NCBI RefSeq assembly: GCF_000499845.2
Contig: NC_023759.2
Span: 34,162,464-34,226,463, forward strand
Source: Phaseolus vulgaris
Taxonomy: Eukaryota > Streptophyta > Magnoliopsida > Fabales > Fabaceae
Reading direction: 5' to 3'
DNA length: 64,000 nt
The translations under genes and the position numbers were made by a program. Below the pieces are notes generated by a model that was not told the DNA's origin, made no database searches, and worked only from the letters and a program-made list of their open reading frames with translations. This document shows, in pieces, positions 50,101-62,100 of the stretch. Position 1 is the first letter of the stretch. Every line of letters begins with the position of its first letter.

Positions 50101-53100
50101 CATGATGATAACGGTTGATTTACCTGGTGGTCAGGTTTGTACTGCAGTGTTTTCTTATTTTACCTGAACTTGTTATGTTTTCTTCTGTTATCTGCTTGTT
50201 CTTGCATTATTAATATTGATTTAAATATTTTTCGAACTTAGAAATTTTCTTTTATTTGCTGCAATGTTCCGAGTTCCCTAGTGATATAAAGTCATTAATT
50301 GAACATTTTCTATTGATTATGAAATTTTGTTTATGAACCTAAATTTTCTTCTTATTCGATTGAATTTAGAGGGTCAGAGCTTAGAGAGAAAGAGAGAACT
50401 TGAAATGAAAACACTTATTCAAGAGAAATAGTTTACTCGTTCTGCATATCATTCATGTGAGATACACAGAGACACACTCTTACAGTGGGGTCTATTTCCT
50501 AGGCCATTATTTAGATACATTTTATCACGGGATACATGAACATACTGTTTCCTAACTAAGTGCATCAACTATTATTTTTTCCAGCATATTTGACAAAAAT
50601 CCTCGGGGTTTGTAGCCCTATAGAAGAATAGGGAAAATATAGTGAAGAATATACTTATTAATAGCATCCCAACCTTGGGATGCTATAGGATGCAAAGAAC
50701 AGAGCTGTTTTTTTGGCAACCCTTGCAGCTAACTATGTATGTATGTATGTATATAACTATAACTATAACCAACTCTAAAGTTAGTTATAATCTCAATTGT
50801 TGATTTTATAATTGGTGGCTTAGTTAAGTCCCCAATCCACCTTCTTTCTCTTTTTGCATGCACTTTGTTCTGTCAATTGTTTGCATATCCTCTATTCCTT
50901 TAGTTCTAATGGAAGTCTTCGGAAAGGTTTGTGTCCTTCATCTGCCTTTATTCTGTTTCATTCTTTATTTTGTGTGTGTCATAGGTCCTCATTCTGTTCT
51001 CCTGCTGACACCATCTGTTCAATATGAATGTTCTGTCTGATGTTTTCCTCCCAAATTTCATTGGATTGGACATCCTAATAGAGTTGTAGCATTCTACTTG
51101 GATGCTTACACTTAATTTCTTGATATCTGTTCAATGGTTAAGACTACATCATATGAGATTCAGTCGTATAAGAGATTTAAGAATTTCCTGTCAAAGCAAA
51201 TGAATTAAAGTTTTACAAGTTTTCAAGAAATTCCATGTGAGTGTATCTTCTGTTTGACAATGTTATTGGTTGGTTACGTTGTTACAACTGTCAGTGTCTG
51301 TTCTGTTTTAGTGAAACTGTTTGTGAGACAGTTACCATAGTTTGTTTCGTATATTGTTAGTATAGCTGTTTTGGTTAGTTATAATATTAATAACTAACTT
51401 GTCTTGTAACTGAGCTTTGCTATATAGAGTTTTAGTATTCTTTTTGTATCTTTGAACTTTACACAATAAAATCATTGTATCAGGGTTTTCTATCATTCTA
51501 CCCATAAAAAATTCACTAAGATCATTTTGTAATACTGTTATATAGCTAATTGATTAATAAAATCCATTTATAGTTTTACCTCAATTATGATAAAGTAATA
51601 ATATATGGGGTGGAGGGTCATGGTCTGAATTTGAAATTGTGGTTGCCCATCCCTGTGTTCTTATAGTAATATTTTTAAATAGTTAATGTTTTGTTTGCTG
51701 TAAAAAGTAGTATATACTTTTGTGGCGTTATTTTACATTCCAAATGTTTTTTGTGGTAGGTCTATGAGAATATGGAGGTTAAAAAACGAGTAGCCTTATC
51801 AAAACCATATGGGAACTGGGTCAAGGAAAATTTGCGGTCTTTGAAGCCTGGGAACTTCCTTTCAACCTCTGTGATGGACAATGAGGCAGTATTAAGAAAC
51901 CAACAGTGAGAGTTCTGTGCAGATATTACGTTTTTTATCCTTGATGACAAAATGTCTGTTTTTAAGTGTTTCTATTTATATATCCTATCAAATCCATTGC
52001 TTTACACACTGCTATTGCTAAGCATTCTATGTGATGAGGTTCTCTATTTTTCTTACTCTTTATGAGGGTCATGAATTGTGATTTAAACTCTTAGAATTTG
52101 GGCTTAGAGCTAAACAAACCTCACAATTGATCTGTAGGGTGAGGACCATTTGGGTTTTATGTAAGGTGACTGTAATTAAGGAATCTTTCCCTAGATAAAC
52201 AATAAAATAAATTCCTTTTGGAGTGAAATATTCTTCCCTAGATATGATAGTTGAAACCTGGGGTGTCAGCCTAGCTGAGATGTCAGGTTTCATTGTGATG
52301 CCTAACATGAGTTTTATAAAAAAAAGAAATACTCTTCCCTAGGATGTAGGAAAAATGATCTTTATGTGTAAAATTTTATTTTTCAAGATTGAGAACTTGA
52401 ACCCAAAGCAGCAGTCTTGGTGATGGATGTAAGAGTTGAGAATAGATTTGGGAGGAAATATGAAGATAGTATTTGAAGGATCAACTGGTGTCCAGTAAAG
52501 GCTGAAAACAGGAGTCTTCAGCGAAGAGTTATGGAGGAATGGTGTGGGAAAGCCTTAGGAAGTTCTTATACATGTGACAATATGGCCAAAGAGATCCAGG
52601 AAGGTGGCTAAAGAGACTCTTGATGGTGGTATGTAGGTGTGCTAGATAAAGTCCAGGTCAAAAGAAATTGTCATGAGGCATTGTCTTTGTGTACAAATGC
52701 AAAATATTGGGGGAAATGTAGTAGCTAAGATAGATGAATCCTTGGGCACCAGAGATGTGAGGGGTAATTGTAGGCTTGCTTAATGCAGGGAAAGAAAGGA
52801 GACTTGGCTGAAGTTTTGATGCAGTAAGGATGCAGAAGGTAAAGTCTGGGTAATAGAAGAAGTATTAGAGATGCCAAACGGAAAAGTAGTTGAATCAAAT
52901 AACATAGCCATTGAGGTATGGAAGGATTTGGGTGAGAAAGGTATTAGTTTGCTTTGCTCAAAGTTAGATTACGGAATTGTGGTTGAAGAAAATGTTGGAA
53001 GAGTGGAGCAGTGTTCTTTATCTCTATTTATAAGAACAAGGTATATATTACAAAATTGCTCAAATTATATGGGGATAAAGTTCATGAATTATACTTTTGA

Positions 53101-56100
53101 ATGAGACAATTTAATCTATAAGATAGTGGGCTCACATTGCGAGAAGTCCCTTCTCTAGCAGCTGAGTGTGAAATGTTTAAGCATTTCAACATTCCTAACT
53201 TAAAAAGGAAAATTTAGGAAACATACTTTGCCAGTAGTTACACAGTTTTAAGTATTTGGTGCCCATTATACAGAACGATTTAGAAATAGAAGTGGATGGG
53301 TGGAATGGAGGGGTGCTTTGGGAGCTATCTGTGGCAAAAAGGTGTATTTCTCAAGTTTAGAAGAAAAATTTATTGCATTTTGTAAGACTACCAATGTTGT
53401 ATGGAACTGAATGTTGGGTGATGAAAAGCCATAAAGAGAAGAAACTTAATGATGCAAACATGAGAATGTTGCTTTTGTTGAGTGCGTATACTGGACAAAA
53501 CATAATTAGGAATGAATGAAATGGAGAAAAAAATAGGGGTAGCACGTTTGGTAGAAAAGATGGTAGAAATCCGCCTTAGGTTGTTTACACCTGTGTACAG
53601 AAGACTTATAAAATACCTAGTGGGTAGAGTAGATCAAAATGCTGGCAGTCCCTTCTCTAGCAGCAGAGGGAGACTGAGAAAACCTGTAAGTGAAACTGTT
53701 AAGAATGATTTAGAAGTCAGTAGTTTGTCTATAGACATGACTTATTGTTGATAGGACATTATGGCATTGCCTAATTCATATAGCAAACCTCTCCTAGTGG
53801 GTTTTATTGTTGTTGCTATTATCTTTTGTTTTATCAAGATCAACTTTAGTGGATTGTAGCTGGTTTCCATAAGCTAATGCTGAATGTCCTATAAGCTAAT
53901 GTTCTATACCATGTTGATAAGAAAGTGTTTGCTTTTTTACTGAAGCTTAGAATACAACATCCTATATGGCTGTTACTCTTCTGATCTTTGGTACTACCAC
54001 CAGGGCATTTGGCTACTCTAGTGAAGATGTCCAGATGGTGATTGAAAGTATGGCTTCTCAAGGAAAGGAGCCCACATTTTGCATGGGAGATGATATTCCA
54101 CTGGCAGCATTGTCTCAGAAACCTCACATGCTTTTTGATTATTTCAAGCAACGGTTTGCACAGGTAAGCTAGAGTACTTTCCTACAATTTCTTTTAGAAT
54201 TGATTTGCTCTGTTATCCTACAGTTTTGCAATGGTAGTGGAAAGCTACTTATCTCATTTGTCTTGATCATGTTTACTGTAAAATGTGTTATTGTTTGTTC
54301 ACAATGTCATGGGATGTATGTCATTGCATGATACTGTTTGTCTGTATTATTCATTGTATGTCACTGCGTAGGCTCTCTGCACTTCCCTATCTATTTGTGT
54401 GTTTCTATATTTCTGGACTCAAATCACTAATGCCAGATGAGCTGAGGTAATGTATTGGAAAGCTTTCTTGCTGTCATAGATTTATACACCTGTACTGTAT
54501 CTCATTTGTTCTACGTGCATTTGTTTTGAGAATGGTGTGTTCTTTTCTTTCTTTCATTAGTTTCTCGGGGGTGGGGTGTGACACATGGGAAACTGTTCCG
54601 ATGAAAGGTTATTCTATTATGCATCACTTAAATCATGATAGATGATCTTGTTGAAGTGAATTATGAACTAGAAAAGCCTTTGATATGATCACTAGGATTT
54701 GGATGCCTTGATTGTTAGGAATTTAGCACAATAGGAGAGTCCAACCCAAAAAAGAATAGGCCATTAGGTGGGAGAACCTTTAGGCTTAAGTGCCACATTA
54801 AGTAGCTTATCCTACTCAATGTGGGCTCCTAATTGACATTCAGGTATAGTTTATGGAGTGGAGTATGTCTTGTGCAGCGTCAAAGAATGATGATATAGAT
54901 GACATGGACAAATTTCATATGCTTTGCTGATGCAGCCTAAGGTTGGTATGGGTTGGGTAGATATTTGAGATAAAGGGTATGTGGGGGAAATCCATCTCCT
55001 TGAGAAGAAATCAGATATTGTAAGACTTTTAATCCAGTGTTGAAAACTAACACAGGAATATATCTTTTGAATATACTTTACTGAATATTGTTCAGAGAAA
55101 AGAGAAATGACTATTTGTATACTCCACACAGGAATCTTGAACTGATTGGATTTGATATTCTAAATTTATGACCTTTGACTCACTTTTGGATTACCTCTAA
55201 TTAATTGGACTCCCAAATATAAAGGTGCACCTTTTAGGCTTTATTAGTTTATCAAATACATAAAACCATGTACTCTTTAGCAGTTCTAGACATAAGCACA
55301 TTTAGTTGACTTGATAAAATATCAATAGCACTTAATAATTATTTTTCTGCATCATTCCTGTATCTATAGAATATCCAAATTAGTGAGTAAGGTTGACCAT
55401 ATTTGTTTAAAACGACAAGTCTTGCATTCTGATTTTTGTTGCTTCTGTATACTTTATTCACCTTGACTGACTAAAGAAAGATGGCACTGCTGAGATAGGG
55501 TTTAATAAGCAGATTTACAGAACCGTAGTTGGAAATTGTGTTTGATGTTGTATAGTTGATATTTGCATGTAATTTTTTTTGATAATGTTCTTTCATTTAC
55601 TCTAATGCCATCACCCAAATTTTCTTCGTTTTCCAAAGTACAGGTTACGAATCCTGCAATTGATCCTCTTCGAGAAGGATTGGTTATGTCTCTTGAAGTG
55701 AATATAGGGAAGAGAGGGAATTTATTGGAAATTGGGCCAGAGAATGCTTCACAGGTATCTTAGCATACATCTGTAATATTTAGTTTGTCATTGCCATATA
55801 ACACCTGTGGTTTTGTTGTCTTTTCTTGCCCTCGAGATGATGGTGTGTTTTGGAGCAGGTTATGTTATCCAGTCCAGTATTGAATGAAGGGGAGCTTGAA
55901 TCATTACTAAAAGACTCCCAATTAAAACCACAAGTATTACCTACATTTTTTGATATAACTAAGGGCATTGAAGGTTCGTTGGAGAAAGCATTAAATAAGC
56001 TTTGTGAAGCGGCAGATGAAGCTGTTAGAAATGGTTCCCAGTTGCTTGTTCTATCAGACCGTTCAGAAGCACTGGTTAGGACCATCTAATAGCACCTACT

Positions 56101-59100
56101 TCTTTCTACAAAATATGGTTGTTATATATAAGCAGTGCTGTTTTTCTCTTTTTGGTGAATAATAAAAGCAATGATTTGGTACATATATAATTAGATGACC
56201 ACAAGACATGATATGCTATTGTTTGTGCAAGCGATGATGACAAGTCCTTTGCATTTTTTAATTTAATTTTCAATTCAAATTTTTGTTTTAAAGTCTTTTT
56301 CTCATATGCATTGTGGAGCTGTTTTTTTCTTTGTATATATGAAGTGATAAAGACCGTTGAATTTGTGAACTTCCTTTCCATTTATCAAGTGAGGCATTCC
56401 CCTTATAGTTATGAATCCTCGCTTAACTTTCCTTTTCCTTGACTAGGCACCTACCTAAAAGAGCTCTCCTTGTCAAATGGTGGAGACACTCGGGCACAAC
56501 TCATCTTGTATCTTGGGCTCTGCAGGAATCTGATAGGAACTTGAGTGTGGGGACTTAGGCACCCCATAACACCTAAGTTCCTATTAGAATTCCATGATTC
56601 CTACTGCAACCTTGCTCGTATAAATGCTCTCCCAATCCAATCTCATAGCATTCATTAGAAATACCATATAATACATATTTCCTCTTTCATTACAAACATT
56701 TCACCCAAACACACTATTCTTTATACTATTACTACCAGCAAGTACAGACCCATGCTGCTTCCCCACACAATAACTAGGTTGTCATCATCATTCCTTTTCT
56801 TTTCACCTTAAAACTTATTTCTCTGCCATAACCTTCTACAACCTTAACCTGACTGTTACCTCCCACAATCTTAAAGTTCTCTTGCTGCTTCACAACTGAA
56901 GTGCTACTAATCTCATATAAGGCAGAGACATGGCCTAAAAGATGCCTAAACCTCATATAATCTACTTGGCTACTTGAGTTGTCCTCAATGATTGTTCATC
57001 TTTCCCAGACGGCTAGACCCTAACCATATATTTTTTCAATGTGCAAACAACCCATTATAAATCAAGAAGGAATATAATGAATTCCGTGTGTTGGGAACAC
57101 ATGTGTATACTTATTTATAATGAAAAAGAGATACAATAAGAACGAATAAAATCAATATCTAGTACCATTCCAAGGAGAGAGAAATCGAGACAAAATATGA
57201 GGAATTCGTGTGTTAGGTACACACCAGTATGCTTATTTATATTGAAAAAGATATACAATAATAATAAATAAAATCAATATCTAGTACCTGAAATATAACT
57301 TTTATCTTGGAAAATGTGATCTTACTGTAAAGAGAATAAAGGGAGTTGAATATCATATAATGGAAATGTTAGAAACACACTTTTTGGTCATATTTGTGAG
57401 TATGAGCATGTTTAGACAAACTTCTTCATAAACACTTACATGAGAGAAAAGTAAAAGAAAAATAAAATAAAATGATCTTCTCCATAAGCTAAAATTAGTT
57501 TATGCAGAAGCCAATTTGTACAAACTATATAGTTTCTCTAAATTCTTATTTGTGCATAAGTCTTTATTGCCGAACTAGTTCTCAATCCTTCCCCTTTGTG
57601 GTTACAGTAGCATGAAGTGAAACATTATAAAGTACAATGAATAGTGAATTTCCAGGATATTTGTGAGCCTAGGACTGATCAACTAACTAACGACTCTCTA
57701 CCTTTTTTCCTATTTTTCGGCTACATGTCTTATTTCTCTAATTATTTGAGCCCTAACTAACCTACTGTAACTAACTACTACTATGGGGGTTCCCTAACAA
57801 TATCTCAATAAATAACCTCGATCCACTATGCTTGGCGAAGCCACAAGAGATTTGACCTAATAATAGAAAGAATGTCAAAAAGTTTTATAATATTCCTTTC
57901 TTTATATGAGATCAATATTCTTCATGTTTATGTCCATCAAATTCCCATTTTTGATGAATATTGTAAATAGCTGGCAACTAGTTTTATTCATTTTGATTCC
58001 CTTTGTGAAGTTGGTTCTTTAGTTGACTTCATTTATACATATGTAAGGCCTATCTAGTGATAGGAGCTAATCTTTGGCTGTGCATTTGTGATATCAAGAT
58101 TGTTTCATTTTTAAGTCTAAGTTTAACCCTCCACTATGATTGTATGGTCAAGATGACCTTTCATGAGAGCATGAATTCTTAAATGCTTCCTCTATTACAT
58201 ATAATACATTTTTGGATGTGTGTATCTGATCTAATAATGTGTTCCCTTCTTTTGTTCCTAGGAACCAACTCATCCGGCCATTCCAATTCTTCTTGCTGTT
58301 GGTACTGTTCATCAGCATCTAATCTTGAATGGCCTGCGAACATCAGCTTCAATTATAGCAGATACTGCCCAGTGCTTTAGCACTCATCAGTTTGCATGTT
58401 TAATAGGATATGGTGCAAGGTTATTTAATGTCCTCTTTCACATCTTTGTTAAATGTAGTGTTTTCATTTGTGGTTTCTTTGTTATTTTAATTTTATATTT
58501 GGAGTTTGTTAGGTGATCTAATTTTCATTTATTAGTCTCAATGTTGCTGGGCCTAGTATAGATTAAGGAATTTTATTTTCTGTTTTTATGACAATGTACA
58601 AATACTGTGTACCCATACATATAATTCATTATCTAATAATGATACAACCAAGGATATAATTAAGGAAATAAAATGCATGGAAATCCATAATTCCTAGAAA
58701 TAAACTTTTTTCTATATTTGTATCTATATATAATTAAAGAATATGTGTAACACTCCCCCTCAAGAATAAGAATGTATTGCATTTGAGCCAAACTTGTTAC
58801 TAATGTATTCAACATGTGAGATTTTGAGAGCTTTATTGAACATGTCTCTCAATTGGTGTTTAGAGCTAACAAAGTCATTGGTGATTTACTCTAAGATCAC
58901 CTTCTCTCTAACTAAGTGTCAATAAATGTATTTGGTCCGCTCATGGAAGATCGAATATGAGGCAATGTGGATGACAACTTGATTTACAATATGTGTCTCT
59001 TTGTTTCTCTATTTGATCATATTCCCTCCAATAGGAACATTATATCCAAAAGTGGAGCTCATATCTAATGGTAGTCCTTCCCAATCAGCATTAGAATTAG

Positions 59101-62100
59101 AGACAATTTTGGCATTGCCTTTGTTTTCATATATAAAGCATTCTTCATATATATAACATGCCAATGACTATCACAAGTAGCATTAAGGAGTTGAATGACC
59201 ATGCTATCAACAAAGATGATGTTTGGTCTAGTAAGGGTAAGGTAGTAAGTATGCCTACTAGACATTGATGTCCTTCTAGTTCTTCCAATTGCTCCCATTG
59301 ATTTGAATGAAGCTTCATATTGACATCCATAGTTGTATCACTACAATAAAGCATGTTGGTCTTAGTAAAGATGTTCAATGCATACTTTCATTGGGAAATG
59401 GCAATGCCATATGGAGATTGAGCAACTTTAAGAAGTTTGAGCGGACCCAAAAATCTACTTTCTAAGATGGTATTAGAGTCTATCCTAATAAAGTTTGTTG
59501 GATCTATTGTAACACCTACAATTGTACCACCTACAAATATATCTCATGCTCAAGATGTCCAGTTTTCAAAGGGAGTGAGTGTGTTGAAGATTCTATGTTG
59601 ACTAAAGATAAGGCCAAATTATAGCATATAAGTGATTTCAAATCTCACCTTCAAGCTGATTTTGTGAAGTTGAGTTAGACTTAAAATTCACTTTCTAAGG
59701 AGAAAGTAGACAGAGTTCAATAATCATAATTAAGGATAAACTCTTCAATAGGGTTATATTACAACATAATCAAATTTCGTTGCAAAGGAAAATAGGAAGG
59801 TTAGGTGGTAGTAACATTGCTAATAGGTCATATGGAGCCTATTGTTGGAGGATCAATAGGTGAGACTTTTGTTGAAAGTTATGTGTGCCCATGGTAGATG
59901 ATTAGTGGAGGTAGAGTAGAGGCAATAGTTGGAGTCAGAACAATGGGTGGAGCATTATTAGGACCTTCTTTAATGGTGCAAAAAAAGAATAGGCTGGCCA
60001 CTAGCAAAGATGGTAGCACACTGTAAGAAGTACATCACCCAAGAAGCAAAGAGGAACATTCTTGGGAAGGAGCGTGTGAATTGTGTCATCCAAATGGCAG
60101 TTGTTGCATTTGGAAACTCAATTCTTTTATGGTCTATGGGAGTTTAATGAAAGATACCCTACGAGCTTAGAAATGACTACAACTGAGAAGACATTGGTGG
60201 GTATTATAAGCATGCAAATTTTTAATTCAAGAGACAAACTAATTAGAAATTTCATTAATTTGAAAGAAAACATCAGATTGTTTTTTCATTAGAAAATAAA
60301 AAATACTCAACTACAATGAGAATAATCCATAAAAAGACACAAAATAAAAATAACCGTAGGTTGGACAAACTCAAATAGGACCTCAAATATCATCAAATAA
60401 AGGTGACAAAATAAAACAAAACACTAAAGATGACATTGACAAAATAAAACAACTTAGGTTTTATGTTACAGTTGTATTCTTACATTTGTCTTGAAGCCAT
60501 TTTTTCATTTAAACCGTTGGAGGTCCCACATTGATTAGAGATAAAGACATTTCACAGTATATAAGTGGGTGCAAACCTCACAATATAAGTCAGTTTTACA
60601 AGATTGAGTTGGATTTAAAGTCCACTTCTTAATATGGTATGAGAGTCATTTTAGAGTCTATCATAGTGAGAGTTTGTTGGGTTTATCAGACCATTATCAG
60701 ACTACCCATTATCAGACCGTTATTAGACTACCTATAAATATACAGTCCCACGCACAAGTTGGCAGTCTCGGTGCGAGGGGGTGTGTTGGAAATCCCACAT
60801 CGACTAGAGATAAGGATATTTCACAGTATATAAGTGAGTGCAAACCTCACCTTATAAGCCGGTTTTATAAGGTTGGGTTGGGCTTAAAGTCCACTTCTTA
60901 ATATAAACTTGAATAAATATAATTTTTCCCCACACTAAACAGTTGCTTACTGGTGTTAGTGAAATTAACTCAAATAGGATCTCAAATATCATCAAATAAA
61001 GGTGTCAAAATAAAAGAAAATACTAAAGATGACATTGACAAAATAAAAACAACCTAGGGTTTATGTTACAGTTGTATTCTTACATTTGTCACGAAGCCAC
61101 TTTCTATTGAACTTGAATAAATCTAATTTTTTCCCCACACTAAACAATTGTGTACTGGTGTTATTGAAATTAATTCTACCTTGCAAGTTGGTGACAGCAA
61201 TGGAAGATGGGAATCATGTGTAGATAAATCCATTTACCTTTTCTTATGCATAGTGTGATATATCTGTTTTGTTTGTTTCAGTGCTGTGTCTCCATACTTG
61301 GCATTGGAGACATGTCGGCAGTGGCGTTTGAGTAATAAAACTGTTAATCTGATGAGGAATGGAAAGATGCCGACTGTATCAATTGAACAGGCACAGAACA
61401 ACTATTGCAAAGTTAGTCCTCTAATTCAAACCACTCTTTTGGCTTTATTTCAGATGCAAAAGTAATAAACTTAATTCTTTTTTCATTCCTCTTTGTATAT
61501 CTATTTGTAATTATGATGGCTGTGTATATTCCCAGGTTATTTAATTTGTATTTTAATTAGGATAAACATAGGAGAGCTGGATCGGTTGAAAATGAAAATA
61601 GGACAAACACATTTTTACAGAAGGGGAAAAGTGAATCCAGATTCCAGAGGAGAATAATGTGAGATTGAAGATAAATAGATAAAACTTCACATAAACCAAG
61701 AAAGACCTGGTTACTTCATCTCAAATAGGAGTTAATCCGAAAAACTTGAAATAATTTGGTGGGTTTGTAGTACAAATACTAACCCCCCTTTATAGAGTAA
61801 ACCTAAAACAAAATAGTGAAAATCTAAACATATTAAGGGAAATATAGTAAGTAGGTTACAAAATGAATTTTCCCTTCAAATTTTAACATTTGTAAACGTG
61901 GGAAAGTAAAATGAGTATAGTAATCTCATATATCTATTATTTTATGCTAATAATCTAGGTCAAATATGAGTATAGTACAAGTAATATTAGCATGTTTAAT
62001 ATGTGTTTTTGCATGCATTTCAGGCTGTAAAAGCAGGTCTTCTTAAAATTCTTTCCAAAATGGGCATCTCATTGCTTTCAAGGTAAGTGATAAATGAAAT

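Noticed and set aside
53846..54151. 101-codon minus-strand frame over Fd-GOGAT exon 10
   Set aside because: Antisense shadow of a well-supported exon with conserved plus-strand motifs.
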